From assembly GCA_033762195.1 (NCBI GenBank), contig JANRLV010000150.1, forward strand, positions 51,337-115,336: 64,000 nucleotides of DNA, given 5' to 3'. Positions 1 to 8,977 of the stretch are shown piece by piece. A program made the translations under genes and the position numbers. Every line of letters starts with the position of its first letter. Positions within the stretch are counted from its first letter, which is position 1. The notes beneath the pieces were generated by a model, which did not search any database, was not told the DNA's origin, and worked only from the letters and a program-made list of their open reading frames with translations. The DNA is from SpSt-398 sp033762195. GTDB taxonomy: Bacteria > Bacteroidota > Bacteroidia > Chitinophagales > Chitinophagaceae.

Positions 1-163
1 ATGAGCGGCAAAACTCGGGTAAAAAACCCATCTTTTCACACTATTCATGCTAACGGTAGCTGAGTTGACGAATTTCTGACAATCATTAAAAGATGTGATT
101 GTCTAAAACCTCAAAATCCGCTGAAACGCAGTCTGGTACTCACTCAAAAAAAAATTAAACCTG
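1..163. other. Non-coding stretch at window start
   Basis: No coding region or RNA gene is recognisable here. The stretch is AT-rich and leads into the promoter-like element in front of actA. A short inverted repeat (GGGT/ACCC, around 17-31) could be the tail of a terminator belonging to a gene left of the window, but the support is weak. Confidence 0.4.
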
Positions 164-196
164 TTGGTGTTTTGTTAATTTCCTGACTTATTTTTG
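164..196 (+). promoter_or_regulatory. Putative Bacteroidota-type promoter of the act operon
   Basis: TATTTTTG at 189-196 matches the Bacteroidota -7 consensus TAnnTTTG. A TTG at 164-166 lies 22 bp upstream as a possible -33 element. Transcription would start near 203, leaving a leader of about 40 nt before the actA ATG at 244. No Shine-Dalgarno sequence is visible, as is common in this phylum. Confidence 0.45.
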
Positions 197-243
197 CAGC
201 CAACTCAGGAATTTTATCCACATTTTACAGATTAATTGCTTCT

Positions 244-1584
244 ATGATTCTTTGTAAATCAATCGCTAAGAGACTGCCCATTCTAAGCATTTTTCTGGTT
301 GTTTTTTCGATACAAAATGGCTTCGCGCAGGATGGTCAGCAGTTGTTCAAAAGCAATTGCGCCAGTTGTCACCACCCGCTTAATAATGGTACTGGTCCGG
401 CCCTGAAAGGGGTTGATGGACGTGGACCTTGGGGGGATCGTCAGAATCTGTATGACTGGGTACATAATCCAGCAGGGTTCATGGCGAAAGACAAGTACAC
501 ACAGGACCTGAAGGTGCAGTATGGTACGATGATGACCGGTTTTCCTGCGTTGAAAAATGAGGAGATCGATGCGATCATTGATTACGTCAACAATTTTGCA
601 CCGCCTGCCGAGAAGAAGGATGAAACAGCCTCTGGCGCTCCTGATGCTTCAAGCAGCCGGAATGCGTTGATCTTTGGGATCATTTCCCTGATCCTCGCCA
701 TCATCGCGCTGATCCTGATGCAGGTGAACAGCAACCTGAAGAAACTGAGTGATGATAAAGAAGGTATCCTTCGTCCGGAGCCGGTTCCTTTCTGGAAAAA
801 CAAGGTGTATATCGCCATGGGTATCATCTTCCTCTTTGTGGTAGGAGGATACTATGTGGTAAAAGGCGCTATCGGACTTGGCCGCCAAACCGACTACACT
901 CCCGAACAACCCATTTTCTATTCGCATAAAGTTCACGCAGGCATCAATCAGATTAACTGCTTATACTGTCACGGTAACGCCTGGGAGAGCAAACATGCCG
1001 CTATCCCTTCGACCAATGTTTGTATGAACTGTCATAAGAACATTCTGGAATACAAAGGGGGACCTATTTTCAATGCCGATGGAGAGGAAGTGGATGGAAA
1101 TGCTGAATTGAAGAAACTGTTTACCTATGCCGGTTTCGATCCGCTGAACCCCAATGCCTGGGATGCAACCAAAGCCAAAGAGATTCCCTGGGTAAAAATT
1201 CACAACCTGCCTGACCATGCTTATTTCAACCACTCCCAGCATATTCGTGCAGGAAATGTACAGTGCCAAAGCTGTCATGGTGAGATCACGGCCATGGATG
1301 AGGTAAAACAAGTAAATGAACTGAGCATGGGCTGGTGCGTGAACTGTCACCGCCAAACCAAGGTGAATTTCTACACCGTGGATGATCAAGGCAATGAAAG
1401 CGGAAATAAATTCTATAGCATTTACGAGAAATTCCGCCGCGATCTTCGCCCCGATACACTCAAAGATGCAAAAGGCCATTATTTACTCGATAATAATGGT
1501 AAATATGTTATCCATAGCGCCAAGATGGACAGCGTGACCGTAAAGGATATTGGTGGTCTTGAATGTCAAAAATGCCACTATTGA
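244..1584 (+). CDS. actA: Alternative complex III subunit ActA, multiheme cytochrome c with an extra N-terminal monoheme domain
   Basis: This is the multiheme cytochrome c subunit of alternative complex III, which carries electrons from quinol oxidation toward the terminal oxidase on the periplasmic face. A signal peptide ends at about residue 29. A class I cytochrome c-like domain follows with CASCH at 39-43 and a possible Met ligand in the MMTGF segment near 96. Two membrane segments lie at about 141-160 and 187-206. The ActA-type domain carries CLYCH (239), CMNCH (260), CQSCH (341), CVNCH (365) and CQKCH (441). That gives five hemes in the usual ActA part plus one in the N-terminal domain. 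It is the first gene of the act-cox operon, 49 bp before actB. ATG at 244 was chosen because it directly gives the signal peptide. Confidence 0.93.
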   Translation: MILCKSIAKRLPILSIFLVVFSIQNGFAQDGQQLFKSNCASCHHPLNNGTGPALKGVDGRGPWGDRQNLYDWVHNPAGFMAKDKYTQDLKVQYGTMMTGFPALKNEEIDAIIDYVNNFAPPAEKKDETASGAPDASSSRNALIFGIISLILAIIALILMQVNSNLKKLSDDKEGILRPEPVPFWKNKVYIAMGIIFLFVVGGYYVVKGAIGLGRQTDYTPEQPIFYSHKVHAGINQINCLYCHGNAWESKHAAIPSTNVCMNCHKNILEYKGGPIFNADGEEVDGNAELKKLFTYAGFDPLNPNAWDATKAKEIPWVKIHNLPDHAYFNHSQHIRAGNVQCQSCHGEITAMDEVKQVNELSMGWCVNCHRQTKVNFYTVDDQGNESGNKFYSIYEKFRRDLRPDTLKDAKGHYLLDNNGKYVIHSAKMDSVTVKDIGGLECQKCHY

Positions 1585-1633
1585 TCCACGTGAGGTCATT
1601 TGTAAAAATTGTAAAAAACTCAAACCAAGATAA

Positions 1634-4600
1634 ATGAGCGATAAAAAGTACTGGCAAAGTTTTAGTGAGTTGGCGAACAGTGAGGAGTATGAGAAAAAGA
1701 TCCAGAACGAATTCCAGGAAGAACTTCCCTTTGAGGACGCGAACGGCAAAGGCTGGATGGATGCCTCCGCTCCGCGTCGCGATTTCCTGAAATACCTGGG
1801 ATTTAGCACAGCTGCCGCTACACTGGCCAGTTGTAAGACACCGGTACGGAAGGCCATCCCATTTGCCAATAAACCGGAGAATGTGATTCCCGGTGTGGCA
1901 AAATATTATGCCACTACTTATGTGCAGGATGGAGATGTGATTCCTGTATTGGCCAAAGTACGCGATGGCCGCCCGATCAAGATCGAAGGGAATACGCTTT
2001 GCTCATTTACCGAAGGTGGTACTTCTGCCCGCGCACAAGCATCCGTGCTTGACCTGTATGATACCAACCGTCTTCGTCACCCCAAAGAACGCATTGTAAA
2101 AGGAGATACCGTTAGTTATGAAGAGGTGCCTTCTTTTGAAAAACTGGATAAGACCATTGCCGAGCAATTGGCCGCCCTGGGAACAGGAAAAGCGGTCTTA
2201 TTGACCAGCACCCTGGTTTCTCCTTCGACAAAAGCGCTTATCGCCCAGTTTCCAAACATTCAGCATGTTCAATTCGATGCTGATTCATATAGTGGTATGC
2301 TGCTGGCCAACGAAGCCAGTTTTGGCAGCCGCGCCATTCCTTCCTACCATTTCAGCAAAGCCAAAGTGGTGGTAAGCCTCGGCGCCGATTTTCTGGCAAC
2401 CTGGCTGAGCCCTGTGGAATTTTCCCGCGGCTGGTCCAAGACCCGCAAGATCAATGAGAAGAACCCGGAGATGGGTAAACACTATCAGTTCGAGAGCCAT
2501 ATGAGCACTACCGGTGCCAATGCCGACGAACGCTTTACTCACCGTCCTTCAGAAACAGGTGCTGTTGCCCTGGCACTTTATGCCGCTTTGGGTGGTCCTG
2601 TCAGCGCAACCGTTTCAGATAAAGTGAAGAAAGGTATCGCGAAAGCTGCGGCTGACCTGAAAGCGCATATGGGTAATGCCCTTGTGGTTTCCGGCAGCAA
2701 TGATGTGAATGTTCAATTGATCGTGAACGCCATCAACAGCCTGATCGGTGCCTATGGTACTACCATTGATTGGTCATCTACCCTGAATTATCGCCAGGGT
2801 ATCGATAGCCAGATGGAGCAACTGGTAGCAGATATGGAAGCCGGTACAGTGGGTGCGCTTATGGTACATGGCGCCAACCCGGTGTATGAATACCACCATG
2901 CGGATAAATTCAAAAAGGCATTGGCCAAAGTGAAACTCACCGTTTCTTTTGGTGAAAAACTGGACGAGACCTCTGAACTCTGCAAATACATCATCCCTAC
3001 ACACCACTTCCTGGAAAGCTGGGGCGATGCAGAGCCTAAATCAGGATATTATAGCTTTATTCAACCAACGATCCATCCGCTGTTCAAAACCCGTTACATG
3101 CAGACTTCACTGCTGAAATGGTTTGGCGACGGGACGGATTATGAAACTTATTTCCGGAATTATTGGACCGGTAAAGTAGCCAGTCTGGATGCTGCCCTGC
3201 AAAACGGAGTTGTTGAACCCGCTGCAGGTGGTGCCACTTCCGGGTCCTTTAATGGTGCAGGCGTAGCCGCAGCCGCTGCTGCGATCGGTGGATACAAAAA
3301 AGGCGGTGCTGCTGAACTGGTACTTTATCAAAAAGTATCGATCGGAACAGGTAAACAGGCCACCAACCCCTGGTTACAGGAACTGCCCGATCCTATTACC
3401 AAAGCGACCTGGGACAACTACGCCATGATGTCCATGACCATGGCCAAAGAATTACTGGGTCTTGATCTCACCGACAAGAAGAACGAAAAAGAAATCAATA
3501 ATTACGAATTCTTCCCTTCCAAACCTGTTATCTCGATCAAAGGCAATGGTGGCGAAGCCATCAACCTGCCTGTTCTGGTGATTCCCGGTATGGATCCACA
3601 TACCATTGCGATTGCGGTGGGATATGGACGTTCGGAGAAACTGGGTATGACCGCCGGTGGTCCAGGTAAGAATGTATTTGGATTCAAATCATTTAACGGT
3701 ACAACAACGGAAATGATGAACGCATCCGTTGAAGTAGCCAAAGTTAAAGACACCTATAAAATCGCGCAGACACAGATCCACGGTTCTTACGAAGACCGTT
3801 TTGAAGTAGTGCGTGAGACCACATTGGCCACCTTTAAGAAAGATCCCAACCAGTTTAAAAAATACCGCGAGAAACTCGCTGAAGATTTTGCTCCCAAAAC
3901 GGGCGATTATCGCAAAGAAGCGACCATTTACCCTCAACATACCCAACCGGGTTTGAAATGGGGTATGAGCATTGACATGAACAGCTGTTTTGGCTGTGGC
4001 GCCTGTGTGGTGGCTTGTAATGCGGAGAACAATATTCCGGTGGTAGGACGTAGTGAAGTAATGCGTTACCACGATATGCACTGGTTGCGTATTGACCGGT
4101 ATTTTGTGACCGATGAGCACAACCCGGATGATGTAAAGTCGGTTGTGTTCCAGCCCATGCTTTGTCAGCACTGTGACAACGCGCCTTGCGAAAACGTTTG
4201 TCCGGTAGCAGCTACCAACCATAGCATGGAGGGGCTGAACCAGATGACCTATAACCGTTGTATCGGTACCCGTTATTGCGCCAATAACTGTCCGTATAAA
4301 GTACGTCGTTTCAACTGGTCTGATTATACCGGGGCTGACAGCTTCCCGAATAACCAGGATCAGCAGATCGTAGGTAAACTTGATCCGGTGGTTCATCAGA
4401 TGGGCGATAGTCTTTCCCGCATGGTATTGAATCCTGATGTAACCGTAAGAAGCCGTGGGGTGATTGAAAAATGTTCTTTCTGCGTTCAACGTTTGCAGGA
4501 AGCCAAACTCACCGCGAAAAAGGAGAACAGGGTATTGGCCGATGGCGATGCCAGGACAGCTTGTATGACAGCCTGCCCTTCCGACGCGATCGTATTCGGA

Positions 4601-4810
4601 AATGTGCATGATGCCGAAAGCCGTATCACCAAGGTGCGGGAGGAGAATGATCAGCGCCTGTTCTATGTGATCGAGCAGTTGCATACGCTTCCGAACGTAA
4701 GCTACCTGGCCAAGATCCGGAACACCGAAGAGATCATTGAATCCGGTGACCACCATGCAGCAGCGGAAGGAGAAGCCAAGAAAACAGAACATGCCGCGCC
4801 GGCACATTAA
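1634..4810 (+). CDS. actB: Alternative complex III subunit ActB, molybdopterin-oxidoreductase-like and iron-sulfur fusion
   Basis: ActB is the large periplasmic iron-sulfur subunit of alternative complex III. Residues 48-53 (RRDFLK) followed by a hydrophobic stretch form a Tat-type signal, and LASC with Cys67 looks like a lipobox, so the protein may be exported folded and lipid-anchored. The first two thirds resemble a molybdopterin oxidoreductase catalytic domain, which in this family has lost the cofactor. The C-terminal third is ferredoxin-like, with cysteine groups at 784-794 (CFGCGACVVAC), 844-856, 876-886, 947-950 and 977-981, enough for four clusters as in known ActB. The 1058-residue length fits the B1-B2 fused form. 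It sits between actA and actC, 72 bp before the latter. Confidence 0.95.
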   Translation: MSDKKYWQSFSELANSEEYEKKIQNEFQEELPFEDANGKGWMDASAPRRDFLKYLGFSTAAATLASCKTPVRKAIPFANKPENVIPGVAKYYATTYVQDGDVIPVLAKVRDGRPIKIEGNTLCSFTEGGTSARAQASVLDLYDTNRLRHPKERIVKGDTVSYEEVPSFEKLDKTIAEQLAALGTGKAVLLTSTLVSPSTKALIAQFPNIQHVQFDADSYSGMLLANEASFGSRAIPSYHFSKAKVVVSLGADFLATWLSPVEFSRGWSKTRKINEKNPEMGKHYQFESHMSTTGANADERFTHRPSETGAVALALYAALGGPVSATVSDKVKKGIAKAAADLKAHMGNALVVSGSNDVNVQLIVNAINSLIGAYGTTIDWSSTLNYRQGIDSQMEQLVADMEAGTVGALMVHGANPVYEYHHADKFKKALAKVKLTVSFGEKLDETSELCKYIIPTHHFLESWGDAEPKSGYYSFIQPTIHPLFKTRYMQTSLLKWFGDGTDYETYFRNYWTGKVASLDAALQNGVVEPAAGGATSGSFNGAGVAAAAAAIGGYKKGGAAELVLYQKVSIGTGKQATNPWLQELPDPITKATWDNYAMMSMTMAKELLGLDLTDKKNEKEINNYEFFPSKPVISIKGNGGEAINLPVLVIPGMDPHTIAIAVGYGRSEKLGMTAGGPGKNVFGFKSFNGTTTEMMNASVEVAKVKDTYKIAQTQIHGSYEDRFEVVRETTLATFKKDPNQFKKYREKLAEDFAPKTGDYRKEATIYPQHTQPGLKWGMSIDMNSCFGCGACVVACNAENNIPVVGRSEVMRYHDMHWLRIDRYFVTDEHNPDDVKSVVFQPMLCQHCDNAPCENVCPVAATNHSMEGLNQMTYNRCIGTRYCANNCPYKVRRFNWSDYTGADSFPNNQDQQIVGKLDPVVHQMGDSLSRMVLNPDVTVRSRGVIEKCSFCVQRLQEAKLTAKKENRVLADGDARTACMTACPSDAIVFGNVHDAESRITKVREENDQRLFYVIEQLHTLPNVSYLAKIRNTEEIIESGDHHAAAEGEAKKTEHAAPAH

Positions 4811-4882
4811 AAGAAAGTAAAGGTCAATTTCAAATAAGAAAAAAAGCCAACAGCGAATAGCTCACAGCTCAAAGTACACAAC

Positions 4883-6337
4883 ATGGCATTACTCAGATAC
4901 GAATCTCAGGTACGGGCCCCATTGGTCGATGGTACAAAGGATTATCACCAGGTAACGGAAGATATCTGCCGTCCGGTGGAGGCTAGACCTTCCCGGCTGT
5001 GGTGGATCGGTTTCCTGATCTCCGTAGCGCTTCTTGTTTTTGGTATCGTTTCCGTAACGGTGGAGGTTATCTACGGTACGGGTCAGTGGAACCTGAACAA
5101 GACGATCGGTTGGGGTTGGGACATCACCAACTTCGTTTGGTGGGTAGGTATTGGTCACGCCGGTACCCTGATCTCCGCGATCCTTTTGCTCTTCCGTCAG
5201 GGATGGCGTACCGGTGTAAACCGTGCCGCGGAGGCCATGACCATCTTTGCGGTAATGTGCGCCGGTCAGTTCCCGATCTGGCACATGGGTCGCGTGTGGG
5301 ATGCCTTCTTTGTATTGCCTTATCCGAATACACGTGGTCCGTTGTGGGTGAACTTTAACTCACCCTTGTTGTGGGACGTATTCGCGATCTCAACGTATTT
5401 CACTGTATCTCTTTTGTTCTGGTATTCTGGTTTGCTTCCCGATCTGGCCACACTCCGTGACCGGGCCAGGGAAAAGTGGAGAAAGATGTTTTATGGAGTA
5501 GCTGCTTTTGGCTGGACAGGTAGTACCAAACACTGGCAGCGGCATGAAGCGCTCTCGCTGGTATTGGCGGGTTTGTCAACCCCCCTCGTACTTTCAGTGC
5601 ACACGATCGTATCATTTGACTTTGCCACCTCGGTCATTCCCGGTTGGCATACCACCATCTTCCCTCCTTATTTCGTGGCAGGTGCCATCTTCTCCGGTTT
5701 CGCCATGGTGCAAACCCTGTTGGTGGTTACCCGTAAAGTACTCGGATTGGAAGATTATATCACGATGGAGCATATTGACGTCATGAACAAGGTGATCGTG
5801 TTGACCGGTTCGATCGTTGGTATCGCCTATCTCACCGAATTATTCATTGCCTGGTATGGCGCCAACTCCTACGAGTGGTACGCCTTCAAGGAGAACCGCG
5901 TAAACCTGAACTCACCCTATGGATGGAGTTACTGGATCATGATGGGTTGTAACGTATTGTCGCCACAGATCTTCTGGTTCCGCAAAATGAGAAGAAACCT
6001 GACAGTGACCTTCTTCATGTCGATCCTCGTGAATATCGGTATGTGGTTCGAGCGTTTTGTGATCATCGTTACTTCCATCTACCGCGATTATTTGCCCAGT
6101 AGCTGGAGTACCTATTATACCCCCACTATCTGGGAGGTAGGGTTCTATATGGGAACATTCGGGTTGTTCTTTACCTGTTATTTCCTGTTCTCCAAATTCT
6201 TCCCGGTTATCGCGCTTGCGGAGATCAAGCATATCCTGAAGAAGAATGGAGAAAGCTACAAAGCAAACATGGCACAACTGGAAACGCAGAAACCCGAGGA
6301 GTTCGGACACGATCATTCGCATGATCATGGCGCTTAA
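4883..6337 (+). CDS. actC: Alternative complex III subunit ActC, NrfD/PsrC-like quinol-binding membrane protein
   Basis: ActC is the polytopic NrfD/PsrC-family subunit where menaquinol is thought to be oxidised. The 484 residues contain about ten hydrophobic segments, starting near residue 38 (WWIGFLISVALLVFGIV). The segment around residues 85-100 (WWVGIGHAGTLISAILLLF) and the following GQFPIWHMGR are typical of the family. The C-terminus ends in a short His/Asp tail (FGHDHSHDHGA). Close spacing to actB and actD (30 bp) indicates one transcript. The related ActF is encoded three genes downstream, so both NrfD-like subunits of the complex are present. Confidence 0.95.
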   Translation: MALLRYESQVRAPLVDGTKDYHQVTEDICRPVEARPSRLWWIGFLISVALLVFGIVSVTVEVIYGTGQWNLNKTIGWGWDITNFVWWVGIGHAGTLISAILLLFRQGWRTGVNRAAEAMTIFAVMCAGQFPIWHMGRVWDAFFVLPYPNTRGPLWVNFNSPLLWDVFAISTYFTVSLLFWYSGLLPDLATLRDRAREKWRKMFYGVAAFGWTGSTKHWQRHEALSLVLAGLSTPLVLSVHTIVSFDFATSVIPGWHTTIFPPYFVAGAIFSGFAMVQTLLVVTRKVLGLEDYITMEHIDVMNKVIVLTGSIVGIAYLTELFIAWYGANSYEWYAFKENRVNLNSPYGWSYWIMMGCNVLSPQIFWFRKMRRNLTVTFFMSILVNIGMWFERFVIIVTSIYRDYLPSSWSTYYTPTIWEVGFYMGTFGLFFTCYFLFSKFFPVIALAEIKHILKKNGESYKANMAQLETQKPEEFGHDHSHDHGA

Positions 6338-6367
6338 TAATTAAAAGAAACTATTAAAGCTGATATA

Positions 6368-6964
6368 ATGGCTGAGCAGAAATTTGTAGTTGGTAATTTT
6401 TATGATGAAGCGGTGCTTTTCCCCGCCGTTAAAAAGGTGAGAAAGGCCGGTTACAAGATCCACGATGTGTTTACTCCTTTCCCGATCCATGGACTGGATA
6501 AGGAAATGGGATTGCGTGATACGAGTTTGCACACCGCCGGTTTCATCTATGGTATCTCCGGAACCACCACGGCCGTAACCTTTATTACCTGGGCCCTGAC
6601 AATTGACTGGCCTTTGAATATTGGTGGTAAGCCATTTTTCTCCCTTCCGGCCTGGATTCCTATCACCTTTGAGTTGACAGTATTGTTTGCCGCTGTAGGG
6701 ATGGTGCTGACCTTCTGTTATCTCTGCCAATTGGCTCCCTTCGTAAAGAAAGACCATTTCAATCCCCGTTCTACGGATGATACGTTTGTCATGGCCCTGG
6801 AGTGTACAGACAAGACCAATGAAGCGGAAGCCATGGCTTTTTTGCAAAGCGCCGGTGCGCAGGATGTATCGGTACAGGTAAGGGAAACCCGTTGGTGGCT
6901 GGGTCGGTATGACAAAGACGAAAAACCTTTCCAGAAAGAAAAGGAAGCGCAAGCCACTGCATAA
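6368..6964 (+). CDS. actD: Alternative complex III subunit ActD (DUF3341)
   Basis: ActD is a small membrane-anchored accessory subunit of alternative complex III, belonging to DUF3341. The first ~55 residues form a soluble domain with the typical VFTPFPIHGLDKEMGL segment. Two transmembrane helices follow at about 57-79 and 96-120, and then a cytoplasmic-type domain to residue 198. It lies between actC and actE in the conserved gene order. No cofactor motif is present, which fits the family. Function is assigned by family and position. Confidence 0.93.
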   Translation: MAEQKFVVGNFYDEAVLFPAVKKVRKAGYKIHDVFTPFPIHGLDKEMGLRDTSLHTAGFIYGISGTTTAVTFITWALTIDWPLNIGGKPFFSLPAWIPITFELTVLFAAVGMVLTFCYLCQLAPFVKKDHFNPRSTDDTFVMALECTDKTNEAEAMAFLQSAGAQDVSVQVRETRWWLGRYDKDEKPFQKEKEAQATA

Positions 6965-7000
6965 ATCAAATCGCGAAGAACTATTAATAATATACGCCTG

Positions 7001-7663
7001 ATGAGAAAAAATATTTTGACAGCGGGAACGGTAATTGCCCTTTTTATCCTGGCTGCCTGTAATAATGTAAGACGCGATCCGGGTCGTGTATATATGCCGG
7101 ACATGTCGTACAGCAGGGCTTATGAGACCTATGCGGAATTGGATAGCACCCAGTTCACGCAGAAAATGTCTGAAGCCGGGGAGAAGATCTTCTACAATGC
7201 CCAACCGGTAGCCGGTACAGTGGCCATTGGGGAGATGCCTGCTTATCCGTATAAGAATGATTCCCTCGGATATGCGTTATCTGCCGGGGTACCAAACCCT
7301 TTATCTGCGCTGAGTGAGGGGGACATGAAAGAAGCCGAGCGTTTATACCTGATCAATTGTGGTATCTGTCATGGTTCCAAACTGGATGGCAATGGCCCGC
7401 TGTATAATGATGGCAATGGCCCGTATACATCGGCTCCCAGAAACTTTATGGATCAGCTGATGAAGGACATGAAAGAAGGCACTATGTTTCATTCGGTGAC
7501 CTATGGTAAGAACGCAATGGGGTCTTATGCTTCGCAATTGACCACCAAGCAGCGTTGGATGATCATTCATTATATTAAAGACAAACAAGGGCTGAAGGCC
7601 CCTGCTGCTACAACGGCCGCTGTTGATACAACAGCCAATGCCGGTACAGCAGCTGGTAAATAA
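7001..7663 (+). CDS. actE: Alternative complex III subunit ActE, monoheme cytochrome c lipoprotein
   Basis: ActE is the monoheme cytochrome c subunit of alternative complex III. The N-terminus is a lipoprotein signal with LAAC and Cys20. One heme-binding motif, CGICH, lies at residues 120-124, followed by a possible distal Met in the AMGSYASQ region. The C-terminal 25 residues are rich in Ala and Thr and probably disordered. The gene is 36 bp after actD and 36 bp before actF. With the six hemes of this ActA the complex would carry seven c-type hemes. Confidence 0.93.
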   Translation: MRKNILTAGTVIALFILAACNNVRRDPGRVYMPDMSYSRAYETYAELDSTQFTQKMSEAGEKIFYNAQPVAGTVAIGEMPAYPYKNDSLGYALSAGVPNPLSALSEGDMKEAERLYLINCGICHGSKLDGNGPLYNDGNGPYTSAPRNFMDQLMKDMKEGTMFHSVTYGKNAMGSYASQLTTKQRWMIIHYIKDKQGLKAPAATTAAVDTTANAGTAAGK

Positions 7664-7699
7664 GAAATTCTCATTGACGAATCAATTAAAAGACAACTG

Positions 7700-8926
7700 A
7701 TGGCTATCCGGGAACATTTTGAAATTCCGAAAAAGTACAACCTCTGGTCCTTTGCTTTGATGGGAGTGGGTGTCTTATCCATTGTACTCCTTTATATCAC
7801 CCATGGGGCCAGCAGCGATCAACACGAAAGCGCCCGTTTTTGGGCCAGCCTGTTACAGAACAGTGTGTTCTTCCTGCTGGTGGTTAATGCTGCAATGTTC
7901 TTTATCTGTGCCACGACCCTGGCCTGGGGCGGATGGCAAATGAGTTTCCGCCGGGTGGCTGAAGCTATTTCTGCTGCCGTTCCGGTGATCGGTGTCATTG
8001 GTGTTGCCATCTTGCTGGCCATCGTTTTTAGTGATAACCATACGATCTACCACTGGACCGATACCGAGCACGTAAAGCATGACGCGATCCTTTCGCATAA
8101 ATCGGGTTTCCTGAACAAAACTTTCTTTGCAGTTTGGACGGTGCTGACCGTAGTACTCTGGTCGGTATTAGGCTGGAAAATGAGAAGCCTCTCCCGTGAA
8201 ACAGACAATAAGCCCCTGAATGTAGAAGAAGGCAAGAAATATGTTTGGAAGAATACCGTATGGGCTGCCCTTTACATGGTCGTATTTGCCCTTACCGTGA
8301 TGTCCACCATCCCCTGGCTCTGGTTGATGAGCATTGATGCACACTGGTACAGCACCATGTATTCCTGGTACACCTTTGCCAGCACCTTTGTTTCCGGTAT
8401 GGCGCTCATCGCTTTATATGTGGTGTATTTGAAGAATAAAGGATATCTGGAATACACCAACAACGAGCACCTGCATGACCTGGGTAAATTTATGTTCGCG
8501 TTCTCGGTGTTCTGGACCTACCTCTGGTTCTCCCAGTATATGCTGATCTGGTATGCGAACATTCCGGAGGAGACAACTTATTTTGAACCCCGGGTACAAG
8601 GGCCGTATAAAGGGATTTTCTTCCTGAACCTGATCATCAACTTCATTTCGCCCCTGCTCATTCTGATGACACGCGATTCGAAGCGGAACTATACAATTGT
8701 GACCTTTATGGCTGTTTTGATCATATTTGGTCACTGGCTGGATTTTTTCCAAATGGTTCATCCTGCTATTTCGAACGATCATGTCCCCATGATGTTATAT
8801 GATCTGGGGATCGCGCTTGGGTTTGTCGGACTGATTATGTTCCTGACTGCCCGGGCACTGGCAAAAGCACCGCTTGTGGCAAAGAACCACCCCTTTTTCA
8901 AGGAGAGTGTTATACATCACACATAA
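7700..8926 (+). CDS. actF: Alternative complex III subunit ActF, NrfD-like membrane protein
   Basis: ActF is the second NrfD-like integral membrane subunit of alternative complex III, paralogous to ActC. The 408-residue protein shows about ten hydrophobic helices after a short cytoplasmic N-terminus (AIREHFEIPKKYN). Family-typical stretches include FWTYLWFSQYMLIWYANIPEET near residues 270-290. It may contribute to proton translocation or to contact with the oxidase; both are inferences from homologous complexes. It closes the act block, and coxB follows after 51 bp. Confidence 0.93.
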   Translation: MAIREHFEIPKKYNLWSFALMGVGVLSIVLLYITHGASSDQHESARFWASLLQNSVFFLLVVNAAMFFICATTLAWGGWQMSFRRVAEAISAAVPVIGVIGVAILLAIVFSDNHTIYHWTDTEHVKHDAILSHKSGFLNKTFFAVWTVLTVVLWSVLGWKMRSLSRETDNKPLNVEEGKKYVWKNTVWAALYMVVFALTVMSTIPWLWLMSIDAHWYSTMYSWYTFASTFVSGMALIALYVVYLKNKGYLEYTNNEHLHDLGKFMFAFSVFWTYLWFSQYMLIWYANIPEETTYFEPRVQGPYKGIFFLNLIINFISPLLILMTRDSKRNYTIVTFMAVLIIFGHWLDFFQMVHPAISNDHVPMMLYDLGIALGFVGLIMFLTARALAKAPLVAKNHPFFKESVIHHT

Positions 8927-8977
8927 GCAAGCTTTTAGACAACGATATTTGTAAAACGTATATAGAAATCAACGATT

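Noticed and set aside
961..1479. Open frame of 172 codons on the - strand opposite actA
   Set aside because: It is antisense to the heme-binding part of actA and has no independent support.
3689..4807. Long open frame of 372 codons on the - strand opposite actB
   Set aside because: It lies wholly inside the well-supported actB gene. Its translation has no domain-like pattern and follows from codon bias of actB.
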